Assembly: GCA_030053945.1 (NCBI GenBank) | Contig: JASGCW010000028.1 | Coordinates: forward strand, 1 to 37,171 | DNA: 37,171 bases | Direction of reading: 5' to 3' | DNA from: Limnohabitans sp. | Lineage (GTDB): Bacteria > Bacteroidota > Bacteroidia > Flavobacteriales > Flavobacteriaceae | In this document: positions 19,601 through 27,342 of the stretch, piece by piece | Layout of the letters: each line of letters begins with the position of its first letter | Numbering within the stretch: position 1 is the first letter of the stretch | Notes under the pieces: generated by a model | Told to the model about the DNA's origin: nothing | The model's input: the letters and a program-made list of their open reading frames with translations, nothing else | The model's database searches: none | Made by a program: the position numbers and the translations under genes

Positions 19601-20192
19601 ATTGCTGAACAATTCTTACCTCATCTATCAACCATCTATCACCAGATACTGTTCCAGCAGGTTGTGTGTTAACTTTAACAAATGCTATATAAACCTGTGT
19701 ACCTGCTGGATAAGCAGACAAATTTACTGTTTTTTCTTCATAAACGTTGTAAGTAGTATTCAATGTTGTTTCTGTCCAAGTTTGAATAGGAGCAGCAGAA
19801 AACGCAGCAATATTGGGACTACTCGGATTAAAAGTTGTTGAAACTCTTATCTCATAGGTAGAACCATTATTCCCTACTAAAGTTTGTCTAGTAAAAAAAC
19901 GTAACTGACCATTAGCTGGAAGAGTTATTTGTGGAGTTATCAGAAAGTCCTGAGATGTATTTCCTGCTCCAACATTTTCTCTGTCTATGATAGCTGCTTT
20001 CGCACCTGCATAAACTCTAGCTGGATCGGTGGTTTCTGTCCAGCTTATGCCTGTTCCAACACCATTATCCATTACTGTCCAGTTTCCTGGAGTAGTTGGA
20101 GGGAATGTTGCACCTTCAAATCCCTCATTAATCTGAGAGCTTGCAATAAAGGAAAACAAACATAGAAAAAAAGATAAAGTAATTCTTTTCAT
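13617..20192 (-). CDS. Giant multidomain surface protein with type B T9SS sorting domain
   Basis: 2191 residues. Signal peptide 1-19. Domains by eye: an N-terminal jelly-roll (MAM/choice-of-anchor-J-like, about 22-196); five fibronectin type III-like domains (about 198-288, 428-517, 634-726, 729-819, 936-1029), each starting at a Cys and ending in a WxGPFxFxT strand; a PPC-like domain (about 292-425); two copies of a DSYGDGWNGA domain (about 526-603 and 827-904); a second PPC-like domain (about 1032-1158); an Ig-like domain (about 1342-1415); five identical-length 83-residue Ig-like repeats (1517-1931); two further Ig-like units; and a type B C-terminal sorting domain (2109-2191; PKGISPNGDGDND, LNIFNRYGTKVY, LPDGTYYFVI). 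It is secreted through the T9SS and held on the surface, probably as an adhesin. First gene of an operon with its SprF-like partner and an OmpA-family protein. Ligand unknown. Confidence 0.93.
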   Translation of the reverse strand: MKRITLSFFLCLFSFIASSQINEGFEGATFPPTTPGNWTVMDNGVGTGISWTETTDPARVYAGAKAAIIDRENVGAGNTSQDFLITPQITLPANGQLRFFTRQTLVGNNGSTYEIRVSTTFNPSSPNIAAFSAAPIQTWTETTLNTTYNVYEEKTVNLSAYPAGTQVYIAFVKVNTQPAGTVSGDRWLIDEVRIVQQCLDPSALNVGPITPTTASLQWTNSGTATNWDVAVQAPGTGVPTGTGTATSTNPYIATGLTPSTAYEFYVRANCGSGNLSQWVGPFNFTTSPEGSICSVPIVIGALPYSHTANTNTYGDEFDTPQGTGCGATPSTTNYMQGSEVFYSFTPTFTGNISITMTPGAASSSLFVYNGCANVGVNCLGGVADTGSTPRVIPTFAVTAGQTYVIVISSSTTTTTGIPYTLVIQQVNCAPPAGLSASNIGTTTADLSWTNPSGATSWQVAVQPAGSPIPSGSGITANTNTNFGVTGLTAATAYQYWVRADCGGGLFSAWAGPFLFNTKICDVAQQCNYTFRLTDSYGDGWNGATMEVRQNGVAVATLGSTFTTGAGPVDIIVPLCDNYPFELYWTAAGGFPNEVGISVINNFTQTLYTKAAGTGAASTTTPLYSATFSCATPACLPPTNLTATAITTNGATLGWTSAGATAWDIYVVPNGSPAPGASTVPTYANVTTNPYTISGLLPLTQYQFYVRVVCSGTSNSVWAGPFSFTTLPTCPQPTNLTVTGIGMNSANLGWTEAGTATQWEVFVVPNGSAVPAPGSGTVVNTNPYTFTGLTAATNYQFYVRAICSATDASTISGPIAFTTTICAPTNQCNYTFRLTDSYGDGWNGARMEVRQNGIVIATLGSTFTTGAGPIDITVPICHNIPFDLYWTTAGSFPSEVGISIIEPIGSTTIFTKPSGTGAASTTNPLYSDIGQCFPPTCGKPINLTATSITQTSAVLGWTQPATPGTATSWEIIVQPAILGYPTGPGVITTSNPYTVTGLTGGTAYEFYVRANCGSTDGLSVWAGPFAFSTPVANDDCINAIVVPVNNNASCALYGNGSVIGATASTPATTCAGTADDDVWFKFTATSNKHYINLFNVQGSTTDLNHVVYSGTCAALVQQGACQLNNSSIISGLTIGNTYYVRVYTATATTNQTTTFNICIGTVSSCESAQAFCSNPTDPFIFANTTGVPSEGAQACLGTNPNPTYYFMTVQQSGNLQFQLSQNTSFDAAGNPTGTGLDVDFVAWGPFTSNTAACGNLGNGCPAPSNCPNNTTNPTFYPYTPGNIMDCSYSAAAVENFTIPNAIAGQVYVVVITNFNGAAGFIKLTQTNFGQTGAGATDCSTVCSVDLGPDKNLCGVTSTILDSHVTNAAATFVWKRNGVVIPGATASTYTATQSGTYTCIVTCGPNDVQDTIIVNLGPNVVIPDLVPYALCDDASNDGIATFDLATITPTVLVGLNPAYTYTVTYYYNEADALAGNTNIINSSVPYVGASQTIYIRVVTNGSPLCNTVVPLNLVVKKFPIATISSSDADNIICGNESATITVTPTNFVVGDATYSWTLNGTTITGATTNVVTVTTTGTYECTINLNGCTNVYSLTFTVNPGPLATISSSDADNTICSTDSATITVTPTNFVVGDATYSWTLNGTTITGATTNVVTVTTSGTYECTINLNGCTSVYSLVFTVNPQPLATISSSDADNTICSSETATITVTPTNFAVGDATYSWTLNGTTITGATTNVVTVTTSGTYACTINLNGCTNVYSLAFTVNPQPLATISSSDADNTICSTDSATITVTPTNFAVGDATYSWTLNGTTITGATTNVVTVTTTGTYACTINLNGCTNVYSLLFTVNPQPVATISSSDADNTICSNETATITVTPTNFVVGDATYSWTLNGTTITGATTNVVTVTTTGTYVCTINLNGCITSLSQVFTVNFVPVFNLDVTNPIKCANETATIKVVPTNFSLTDPNITYTWRKDGSPLSFTTSFINVTEFGIYEVTVSNLGCSASKQTTISEDMTDILINTNGECNGTNYIITASPVNNSYNPQTTTYQWFNDNLGILISGATNSTFNVTKYIAENNIQTSSFPITFSVKITTTPDGCTDTQKITVESPFCVIPKGISPNGDGDNDNLDLRGLGVKQLNIFNRYGTKVYGLADYTNQWVGQSDNGQQLPDGTYYFVIEQKNGETKSGWIYINK
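14400..15644 (-). repeat. Five tandem 249-bp repeats inside the giant adhesin gene
   Basis: The ATCCATTCAA landmark recurs at 14441, 14690, 14939, 15188 and 15437, an exact 249-bp period without any indel. Each unit encodes one 83-residue Ig-like domain (ATISSSDADN, VTPTNF, DATYSWTLNGTTITGATTN, INLNGC). Units differ at only a handful of residues; variants such as STD/SSE/SNE and FVVGD/FAVGD are shuffled between units. The last unit diverges in its final strand. Confidence 0.95.
17481..17714 (-). repeat. Second copy of the DSYGDGW domain
   Basis: Residues 827-904 of the giant protein nearly duplicate residues 526-603 (CNYTFRLTDSYGDGWNGA, MEVRQNG, ATLGSTFTTGAGP shared). Confidence 0.85.
18384..18617 (-). 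repeat. First copy of the DSYGDGW domain
   Basis: Residues 526-603 of the giant protein; its partner copy is 903 bp further into the gene. The two copies are separated by two fibronectin-like domains, so a domain block may have duplicated as a unit. Confidence 0.85.
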
Positions 20193-20231
20193 TTTATTTG
20201 GTTGTTAATTTGATTTTTTAAAAATAGTTAC

Positions 20232-20239
20232 CAAAAATA
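20232..20239 (-). promoter_or_regulatory. TAnnTTTG element for the adhesin operon
   Basis: TATTTTTG on the minus strand, 39 bp before the ATG at 20192. No clear TTG at the right distance. Confidence 0.4.
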
Positions 20240-20339
20240 ACTATAATTGTTAATTTTTTTAACATAATCGTTGAAAAGACATGTTTTATCGATTAACTGC
20301 GGTTTTTTAAAAAACATAGTAATTTATGTAATCATTCCT

Positions 20340-20347
20340 TAGATTTG
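20340..20347 (+). promoter_or_regulatory. TAnnTTTG element for hflX
   Basis: TAGATTTG ends 15 bp before the hflX ATG. If it is used, transcription would start about 7 bp downstream and leave a leader of only about 10 nt. Confidence 0.45.
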
Positions 20348-20362
20348 CATTTTATAATTCTT

Positions 20363-21586
20363 ATGCTAGAAAAAGAAACACATAACTTTGAGAAGACTGT
20401 TATTGTAGGAATCATAACACAACAACAGAATGAGGATAAACTAAAAGAATATCTAGATGAATTAGAATTTTTGACTTTTACAGCTGGTGGAGAAGTCGTA
20501 AAACGTTTTTCTCAAAAAATGGACAAACCAAATCCTAAAACATTTGTAGGAACTGGAAAACTTGAAGAAATAAAACTATACATCAAAGAAAATGATGTTA
20601 AAACGGTTATTTTTGATGATGAACTTAGTCCTGCGCAGCAAAAAAATATCACCAGAGAATTAGACTGCAAGGTTTTAGATCGAACAAACTTAATTTTAGA
20701 CATCTTTGCTCAGCGCGCAGAAACATCATATGCAAGAACTCAAGTTGAACTTGCTCAATGCCAATATTTATTACCCCGATTGACAGGTATGTGGACTCAC
20801 TTGGAACGTCAACGTGGGGGTATAGGTATGCGTGGACCTGGTGAAACTGAAATTGAAACCGATAGACGTATTGTTCGTGATAGAATTGCTTTACTTAAAG
20901 ATAAAATAAAAACTATCGACAAGCAAATGGCTATTCAAAGAAGTAATCGTGGAGCTATGGTTAGAGTTGCTCTTGTTGGTTACACTAATGTAGGTAAATC
21001 AACCTTAATGAATGCTGTTGGAAAAAGTGAAGTATTTGTTGAAAACAAACTTTTTGCTACGCTTGACACCACTGTTCGTAAAGTAGTGATTAAAAACCTT
21101 CCCTTTTTATTATCCGATACTGTAGGATTCATTCGAAAATTACCAACACAATTAGTCGAATCTTTCAAAAGTACTCTAGATGAAGTTAGAGAGGCTGATT
21201 TATTACTACACGTAGTTGATATTTCTCATCCTGAGTTTGAGGATCATATAGAATCTGTAAATCAAATTTTACAAGATATTAAAAGTGATAATAAGCCAAC
21301 CATAATGGTTTTCAATAAAATAGATGCATTCAAGCATCTAACTATTGATGAAGATGATTTAATAACTGAAAAGACAACAAAACATTATACTCTTGAGGAG
21401 TGGCAAAAAACCTGGATGAGTAAATTAGGCAAAAATAATACTCTTTTTATTTCTGCCACTGAAAAGCAAAATTTTGAAGAATTTAGAGAAAAAGTTTACG
21501 AATCAGTCAGACAAATTCATATAACTCGATTCCCTTACAATAATTTTCTATATCCAGATTATAAAGATGCTATTGAAAAAGAATAA
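20363..21586 (+). CDS. hflX: Ribosome-associated GTPase HflX
   Basis: 407 residues from ATG 20363. A TTG six codons upstream is in frame, but it overlaps the putative promoter element, so the ATG is preferred. HflX binds the 50S subunit and splits stalled or stress-inactivated ribosomes. The N-terminal HflX domain contains FVGTGKLEEI (61-70) and DDELSPAQQKN (85-95), then a helical linker with the family-specific GGIGMRGPGETEIETDRR (152-169). The G domain has G1 GYTNVGKST (206-214), G3 DTVGF (252-256), G4 NKID (318-321) and G5 SA near 364. All GTP-binding motifs are intact. Single-gene unit: a divergent adhesin operon lies upstream and a terminator at 21649 downstream. Confidence 0.97.
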   Translation: MLEKETHNFEKTVIVGIITQQQNEDKLKEYLDELEFLTFTAGGEVVKRFSQKMDKPNPKTFVGTGKLEEIKLYIKENDVKTVIFDDELSPAQQKNITRELDCKVLDRTNLILDIFAQRAETSYARTQVELAQCQYLLPRLTGMWTHLERQRGGIGMRGPGETEIETDRRIVRDRIALLKDKIKTIDKQMAIQRSNRGAMVRVALVGYTNVGKSTLMNAVGKSEVFVENKLFATLDTTVRKVVIKNLPFLLSDTVGFIRKLPTQLVESFKSTLDEVREADLLLHVVDISHPEFEDHIESVNQILQDIKSDNKPTIMVFNKIDAFKHLTIDEDDLITEKTTKHYTLEEWQKTWMSKLGKNNTLFISATEKQNFEEFREKVYESVRQIHITRFPYNNFLYPDYKDAIEKE

Positions 21587-21648
21587 AAAATATTACCAAA
21601 AAAATAGACTACTTCAAAAGTCAATAGTTAAACTTAATTATTTATAAT

Positions 21649-21683
21649 AATGAGTTCGATATTTTATCGGGCTCATTTTTTTT
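21649..21683 (+). terminator. Terminator of hflX
   Basis: AATGAGTTCGATA pairs with TATCGGGCTCATT (two G-T pairs) around TTT, followed by a run of T. It lies 62 bp after the hflX stop. Confidence 0.75.
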
Positions 21684-21810
21684 ATTAGACTAAATTTTTT
21701 AATTATTGTAATATATTCTAGAATTTCTTTATCTGTCTTGTCCTAAAATACCTTCACGCAGAAGTGTAAAAATTATGAATACAAGAAACAATTTCAGGAT
21801 AAGATACACA

Positions 21811-22770
21811 CTAATTCTCTAACTTAGAAGAAATATGAAATACGGCGTCGCCTTTATACACTATTGGCGCATCATTTACATTAATTAAATAGCCAGTATG
21901 CGGTGCTTTTAGTTTATGACTTACTTCTCCAAATGGATCGGAGATAATCGCTAAAACTGCTCCTTTTTCAACAAAACTTCCAATAGCTTTTAATCCGTGA
22001 AATATACCCGAAAAATTAGCTCTAATCCAATCTGATTTTTCAATATAAATAGTATTATTAGGTTCTGAGGTTTGATGCTTAGAGGATAACATTTTCAAAT
22101 GGGATAAAAAGCGTTTTGTACCCTCAATTCCTTCCTTTGTTACATCATTATTAATATCGACAGATTTTCCTCCTTCAAATAGAAGCATTTTTACATTCAT
22201 TTTATCGCAAGAACTTCTAAAAGAACCAGAAATATTATTAGAATATAAAGTAAATGGTGCTCCAAAAACATCTGAGAGTGTTTTTAATTCTTCGTTATTG
22301 GGAACAATTCGGATTTGAGGAGCATTAAATCTTCTTGCTCCGCCTGCATGAAAATCGATAGCAAAGTCAACATATGGAATTATTTCTTTAATAATATAAT
22401 ACGCAAACTGACTTGCTAGAGAACCTGTTTTACTTCCAGGAAACACTCTATTCAAATCACGTCCGTCTGGAAATTCTCTAGTTTGATTCACAAAACCAAA
22501 AATATTAATAACTGGAATACAAATAATAGTTCCACATTTTGGTTTATTTATTTTTCTAACTATTAATTCTCTAACTATTTCTGTTCCATTAATTTCATCT
22601 CCATGTAAACCTGCACTAAATAAAACTGTAGGTCCTTCAATTTTACTTCTTTCCACTATAATAGGAATATGCAAATCGGTCATAGTATGCAATTTAGCAA
22701 TTTGCATATTTATAGTTTTGCTTTCTCCTGGCGCAATAGTTTCCTTAAAAATAGTAATTTCTTTATGCAT
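21811..22770 (-). CDS. Succinylglutamate desuccinylase/aspartoacylase-family zinc enzyme
   Basis: 319 residues, cytoplasmic. Zinc ligands of the M14-like AstE/AspA fold are visible: His56 and Glu59 in GLHGDEINGTE, and His141 in DFHAGG. The substrate-binding DGRDLNR motif is at 102-108, and LLFEGG (Glu199) sits where the catalytic glutamate is expected. The C-terminal 80 residues form a beta barrel with a lipoyl-like turn (VEKGAVLAIISDPFGE). Family members remove acyl groups from N-acyl amino acids or related amides. In many Bacteroidota a RimK-type ligase gene sits beside this gene, but none is present here. Single-gene unit: hflX converges from the left, and the terminator of the protease gene lies on its 5' side. 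Family secure, substrate unassigned. Confidence 0.87.
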   Translation of the reverse strand: MHKEITIFKETIAPGESKTINMQIAKLHTMTDLHIPIIVERSKIEGPTVLFSAGLHGDEINGTEIVRELIVRKINKPKCGTIICIPVINIFGFVNQTREFPDGRDLNRVFPGSKTGSLASQFAYYIIKEIIPYVDFAIDFHAGGARRFNAPQIRIVPNNEELKTLSDVFGAPFTLYSNNISGSFRSSCDKMNVKMLLFEGGKSVDINNDVTKEGIEGTKRFLSHLKMLSSKHQTSEPNNTIYIEKSDWIRANFSGIFHGLKAIGSFVEKGAVLAIISDPFGEVSHKLKAPHTGYLINVNDAPIVYKGDAVFHISSKLEN

Positions 22771-22891
22771 ATCTCGAAATATGATTTTAGCTAAAATAGA
22801 AAAATTTCAGTTCAATTACATAGCTATTTTTTATTGTTTGAGATTAAGACTTATATGAAAAGCATAAAAACAAACCTTTAGCTACAAATAA

Positions 22892-22917
22892 AAAAGTCCG
22901 CAATTATGCGGACTTTT
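22892..22917. terminator. Terminator of the subtilisin-like protease gene
   Basis: AAAAGTCCGCA pairs with TGCGGACTTTT around ATTA. It lies 19 bp after the protease stop, with T-rich exit on the minus strand. Confidence 0.85.
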
Positions 22918-22935
22918 ATAATAAGATAAAATGTT

Positions 22936-25900
22936 TTATTTATTTAAAACTATTTTTCTAGTTAATTTATTATTTCCATTCTCAATTGAAAGTACATAAA
23001 CACCTTCAGTTAAATTTTCAATATTTAACACTTCACTAGGAGAACTAGATTTCTTAGATAAAATCATTCTCCCTTGAATATCATAAACTGAATATTGAGT
23101 TTCACCTTCAACTGTAGCATTCAAATTAACATTTATAATTCCTTCAGTCGGATTAGGGAAAACAGCTAGGTTATTAAACATATTATCAGTAGTACTTAAT
23201 GAAGGTTCTACCTTACAGAAATTTAATGAGAATGCATTAACTGCACCACCATCGCCATTTCCAATATCTAATATTTTCAAAGTCCAAACACCATCTGCAC
23301 TCAATCCATTCATATTAATTAAACTTTCAAATGGTTTTACAGTTCCAGAAACGATAGGTGATACAGTTCCACAAGTAAGTGCAGCACCCGAATCATCTAA
23401 AGTTGCATTAATATCAGGATAAGTAGATGCACTTCCTGAACACGGTTGGTCGAATAATACAACTTCAGGGCTACCTATGGCAGCAGGTCCTTGTAAAGAG
23501 ATTTTCATATCTCCAATCCAAGTATGAGTAATTCTTAAATTAACATTCAAATCACCTACTGTCATACCCCCAGTTACCGTTACAGGTACACTAGCTGTAA
23601 CATTAGCAGTTGTACCAATTGTAGCATTTGTAAAATCAGTCGCCGTAAATACTTGACCACAAGTATATTTACCAGTAGCAAACATTCTTACCACAGGATT
23701 TGTCCCTGTAGCGCATCTATTTGAAGGAATAACTCTCCAATAGTAAACTGTTTCTTGAGCTAATCCAGTAACAAGATATTTTGCATCTGTTGTATTTACG
23801 TTTAAGAATGTAGTTGCAAAAGTATTAGAAGTAGAAACTTGCAAATTATAATTCTCAATGTTAGAATCTTTAACCCAAGTTAAAGTTAAAGCTGTAGGTT
23901 GTCCTACGACATTATTTGCAGGACTTGTAAGAGTTGATGGAGCGATAGTGTTTGAGTAAACTGTCAAAGATTTGAATCTAGTTTCAGTTTCTGTTCCATT
24001 GTTTCCAACAATTCCAACATTATATATACCATAAGGTACTGCATTCAAATTAGAAATAGTCATAGTAACAGTTCCATTTGCACTTAAACTAGTTGGAGAA
24101 AAAGCTGCAGTTGCTCCAGCAGGTAAACCAGTCGCACTAAAATTAGTTGTTCCTGACCCTGTTTGCTTGTAATTGAAAGTATAAACTGCATTTTGATTGC
24201 TACAAACTGTTAAATCATCAGAAGTTGATTCAAATGCGAAAGCAGAAGTTATTCCTGTAACAACTAACGCAAATTTTTGACTACCTCCAACTAAAGTTCC
24301 TTTGTGTGTAACAGTAATTACATAATCATCTGCAACTGGTGCATCAACTCTTACAGCTTCTACATTATCCACATTATTATCACCCGTTCTAATAGCATTT
24401 GCAGAAGGTGTTGCTCCCAATCTCCAAGGGAAAAAAGTCGAAGTTGTTCTAGTAATTCGAACATCTAAATCATTTACTAAAGCTGGAGTTGTTGCATTGT
24501 TAACAGTAGTATCTGTTTTAGCAACACCAGGCATGTCATTCCAAGTCGCAGAAGCAATTAACGGTGTTGTACCACCTACTGCTCTAACTGTAGTTGTATA
24601 AGTTTGTCCTTGAGTCAAGGTTATTTCTGACAATATTGAAGACAATCCATCTCCTGTAATAGTTTCAGCTGCTTTTTTTGCATTTAATAACCCCCAACCA
24701 AAATTCACATCTGGACCAGGTCTTCCTGCATCATCTGCAGTGTGACATGCTAAACCTTTTAGCATAGCTGCTTTCATAAAATGTCCATGTATGTTTTTAT
24801 AATGTTGCTGTAACAATGTTAATGTACCTGTAACATTTGGCGCTGACATTGAAGTCCCATCCATTGAAGTAGTAGCTGTATCAGACGTATTAGTCAAAGA
24901 TAACAAGCCAACTCCATTTCCTGCAATATCGGGTTTAATTCTAAAATCATCAGATGGTCCTTGACTACTAAAATTAGCAATAGTCACTGAATTAAGACTG
25001 CCATCTGCATTAATAGTAGCATCATTAGCAGCAGCAACAGTAAGAACATTCTTAGACACTTTATTACCAACCAATTTATCAAATCCAGCAGCTATTGGGG
25101 CAGCGTTATTATTATTTGTCCCATCATTTCCAGCTGAAAAAACGGGCAAATAATATGGTGACAAATTCGTGATTTCATCCCATTGTTTTGAAGAATCAAC
25201 ATAAGCACCAATATACCAAGCTGGAAGCGTTGTTCCTGTTGTTGGGCTAGTTACAGGAACACCATAGGAATGATTAGAAAGTATCATCCCATTAGAAATT
25301 TCAGAAATAGCTTCAGGAGCGTCATTTGCAAAACTAAAAGTTCTCGCTGTTGCTTGGTATGCCATACCTCTTGTCGTAGGAATACTTCCTATATTACTCC
25401 AAGGCAAACATAAAATTGTCCCTGTCACGTGTGTTGCGTGATCACTATAGGTAGTTCCTGAAACATCATCTACTGTAGTAATTCTACTTGTAGTATTTCC
25501 TGCTGCTGTATAATATCCTTGATGGGTTCTTCGTACTGTTCCTCCATCCCATACACGTGGTACCATTCCTTGTCCATTAAGTGTAAGACCTAATCCACCA
25601 CCACTATTCAAGTAATTTGCTCTCGTCGAAACAGCCGCAGCAACATTACTATCAGTAGTATAATAAATAGGGAAACCATCTGGCGTTAAATCCATTAACT
25701 CCTCATAACCTCCATCTTTTTTTACCCTACTAATAGCCCATCCGTTCTTTCTCGCTGCTTCCTCTGCTATTCGTTTACGCTCTTCATATTTCTTTCGAAA
25801 TTCAATCTCTTTGGATTTAATTTTATCCAAATCATATTCACTAACCAGCTTGACAACATCCTCTTTTGTCTGTGCCAAAAAAGTAGATGAAAACATTAAC

Positions 25901-25938
25901 GCAAATACTGCTAATGATAATTTTCTTTTCATTTTCAA
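22936..25938 (-). CDS. Secreted S8 (subtilisin-like) serine protease with type A T9SS sorting domain
   Basis: 1000 residues; a second Met two codons in is an equally possible start. Signal peptide to about 22. A charged helical stretch follows (about 25-66, Lys/Glu-rich), then the S8 catalytic domain (about 100-430) with Asp131 (VWDGG), His167 (DHATHVTGT), oxyanion Asn271 (SAGNDG) and Ser363 (GTSMSAP): a complete triad. Then a beta domain (about 430-565), a fibronectin III-like domain (about 668-755), a P/proprotein-convertase-like domain (about 765-910; GDLNVNLRITHTWIGDMKIS), and a type A C-terminal sorting domain (about 922-1000; VFPNPTEGIINV, GVYVLSI, TRKIVLNK). The sorting domain is removed as the protein is exported through the T9SS. 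Likely an extracellular protein-degrading enzyme. Single-gene unit. Confidence 0.94.
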   Translation of the reverse strand: MKMKRKLSLAVFALMFSSTFLAQTKEDVVKLVSEYDLDKIKSKEIEFRKKYEERKRIAEEAARKNGWAISRVKKDGGYEELMDLTPDGFPIYYTTDSNVAAAVSTRANYLNSGGGLGLTLNGQGMVPRVWDGGTVRRTHQGYYTAAGNTTSRITTVDDVSGTTYSDHATHVTGTILCLPWSNIGSIPTTRGMAYQATARTFSFANDAPEAISEISNGMILSNHSYGVPVTSPTTGTTLPAWYIGAYVDSSKQWDEITNLSPYYLPVFSAGNDGTNNNNAAPIAAGFDKLVGNKVSKNVLTVAAANDATINADGSLNSVTIANFSSQGPSDDFRIKPDIAGNGVGLLSLTNTSDTATTSMDGTSMSAPNVTGTLTLLQQHYKNIHGHFMKAAMLKGLACHTADDAGRPGPDVNFGWGLLNAKKAAETITGDGLSSILSEITLTQGQTYTTTVRAVGGTTPLIASATWNDMPGVAKTDTTVNNATTPALVNDLDVRITRTTSTFFPWRLGATPSANAIRTGDNNVDNVEAVRVDAPVADDYVITVTHKGTLVGGSQKFALVVTGITSAFAFESTSDDLTVCSNQNAVYTFNYKQTGSGTTNFSATGLPAGATAAFSPTSLSANGTVTMTISNLNAVPYGIYNVGIVGNNGTETETRFKSLTVYSNTIAPSTLTSPANNVVGQPTALTLTWVKDSNIENYNLQVSTSNTFATTFLNVNTTDAKYLVTGLAQETVYYWRVIPSNRCATGTNPVVRMFATGKYTCGQVFTATDFTNATIGTTANVTASVPVTVTGGMTVGDLNVNLRITHTWIGDMKISLQGPAAIGSPEVVLFDQPCSGSASTYPDINATLDDSGAALTCGTVSPIVSGTVKPFESLINMNGLSADGVWTLKILDIGNGDGGAVNAFSLNFCKVEPSLSTTDNMFNNLAVFPNPTEGIINVNLNATVEGETQYSVYDIQGRMILSKKSSSPSEVLNIENLTEGVYVLSIENGNNKLTRKIVLNK

Positions 25939-26151
25939 TTTATTTTTGGTTACTTTTTTGCGAATATAGTAATATTTTGTTTACTTTATTAAATTATTTT
26001 TGCCTAACAAATTGTGTAACAATGTTTTTTTGCTAATCAAACTAGATGTTTTTTACAAAACCATCGTGTTTTCAATATATTTTATAAAAAATTAACACAT
26101 TGATAAAAAAATATTAAGCGTAAGAAATATAACACAAAAATTAATAAAAAA

Positions 26152-26582
26152 ATAAAAATAGGTAATGCAAACGCTGATGATTCAGAACCTTTAAATGAGT
26201 TAGTTTCACAATTAGGCTATCTTTCAGATTTAGAAAAAAAAAGAGATTGGATATGCTCTTAGCCGAAAACAAAAATAACATTCTTAACGTAGCTATATTT
26301 AAAACTAAAATAATTGGATGGATACAAGGTTTTTATACCTTGAGACTAGAATCTGATTCATTTGTCGAAATTGGTGATTTAGTAGTTCACGATGAATACA
26401 GAAACAAAGGTGTGGACAAATTATTAGTGGAAAGCATTTCCGAATGGACAAAAAATAAAGAATGTGAAACTATTAGAGTACGTTGCAACACCAAAAGAAT
26501 TGAAAGCCACATTTTTTATGCAAAAATTAATTTTCAATTAAATAAGGAACAAAAAATATTTGACAAAAAATTAATCTACTGA
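26152..26582 (+). pseudogene. GNAT-family acetyltransferase, frameshifted
   Basis: Two frames join into one GNAT protein. The first (up to about 26240) reads IGNANADDSEPLNELVSQLG, the typical GNAT N-terminus; the second begins LDMLLAENKN (26247) and continues through GWIQGFYTLRLESDSFVEIG to a stop at 26580-26582. The break falls at a run of nine A (26234-26242); one extra A would restore the frame. No ATG precedes the first part: an ATA at 26152-26154 sits about where the start Met would be expected. The acetyl-CoA loop RxxGxG/A is RNKGVD, with Asp replacing the second Gly. A frame from TTG 26247 (111 residues) is open but lacks the first strand and helix. Decay is likely; a sequencing error in the homopolymer, or slippage, could explain the shift but not the missing ATG. 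Confidence 0.7.
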
Positions 26583-26616
26583 CAAAAATCAAACAATTCT
26601 TTCCTATAATATATTT

Positions 26617-26649
26617 AAAAAAAAGGTTTCGTTTTGAAACCTTTTTTTT
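26617..26649. terminator. Bidirectional terminator
   Basis: AAAAAAAAGGTTTC pairs with GAAACCTTTTTTTT around 5 nt. It serves the GNAT remnant (plus) and the metallopeptidase gene (minus). Confidence 0.85.
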
Positions 26650-26661
26650 AAATTATAAATA

Positions 26662-27342
26662 TTATCTCCTATTATTATACATAGAAATATAATATAGCAA
26701 CGTTGCTATTGAGCCAATGGCAGCAACTACATAAGTTCTTGCAGCCCATTTTAGAGCATCCTCAGCTCCTGCATATTCCGCTTGATTTACTATGTTTTTA
26801 CTTTTTAACCAAGCTAATGCTCTATTACTAGCATCATACTCAACAGGTAATGTAATAATAGAAAATAATGTTGTAGCTGCAAAAATTACAATCCCAATTA
26901 ATAATAATCCAGGAAATACTTTAATCATCAAAATTCCCGCAATCAAAATCCATTGTACAAAACTTGACGCTACTTGAACCACTGGCACTAATTTTGATCG
27001 CATTTGCAACCATTCATAACCCTGTGCGTGTTGCACGGCATGACCACACTCATGAGCAGCTACTGCGGCAGCGGCAGCATTTCTTTGATTATATACTGCT
27101 TCTGACAAATTTACTGTTTTATCAACTGGATTGTAATGATCTGTTAACATTCCTGGTGTAGAAATAACTCTTACATCTCTAATACCATTATCTGCCAACA
27201 TTTTTTCCGCAATTTCTGCACCTGACATTCTGTTTTGCAATTGTAATTTAGAGTAATGTTCAAATTTACTTTTTAATCTTGAACTTACTAACCAACTTAC
27301 TAGCATTATTGCGCCAGCAAGTATCATATAATTTGGTCCCAT
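26662..27342 (-). CDS. Membrane zinc metallopeptidase, YugP family
   Basis: 226 residues from ATG 27342. The frame extends 14 codons further up to a GTG, but the family starts as MGPNYMILAG, so the internal ATG is chosen. N-terminal membrane segment (about 3-21). The neutral zinc-metallopeptidase motif HECGH is at 97-101, with a third-ligand candidate Glu168 in LPVEYDASNRAL. Two further hydrophobic segments at about 125-165 and one near 205-220. YugP-like proteins are annotated as putative membrane proteases; substrates are unknown. Single-gene unit, converging with the GNAT remnant. No link to the secreted protease next door is evident. Confidence 0.9.
   Translation of the reverse strand: MGPNYMILAGAIMLVSWLVSSRLKSKFEHYSKLQLQNRMSGAEIAEKMLADNGIRDVRVISTPGMLTDHYNPVDKTVNLSEAVYNQRNAAAAAVAAHECGHAVQHAQGYEWLQMRSKLVPVVQVASSFVQWILIAGILMIKVFPGLLLIGIVIFAATTLFSIITLPVEYDASNRALAWLKSKNIVNQAEYAGAEDALKWAARTYVVAAIGSIATLLYYISMYNNRR

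Noticed and set aside
26247..26582. Intact 111-residue GNAT protein from a TTG start
   Set aside because: The missing N-terminal strand and helix are encoded in the neighbouring frame just upstream, so this is the 3' part of a broken gene.
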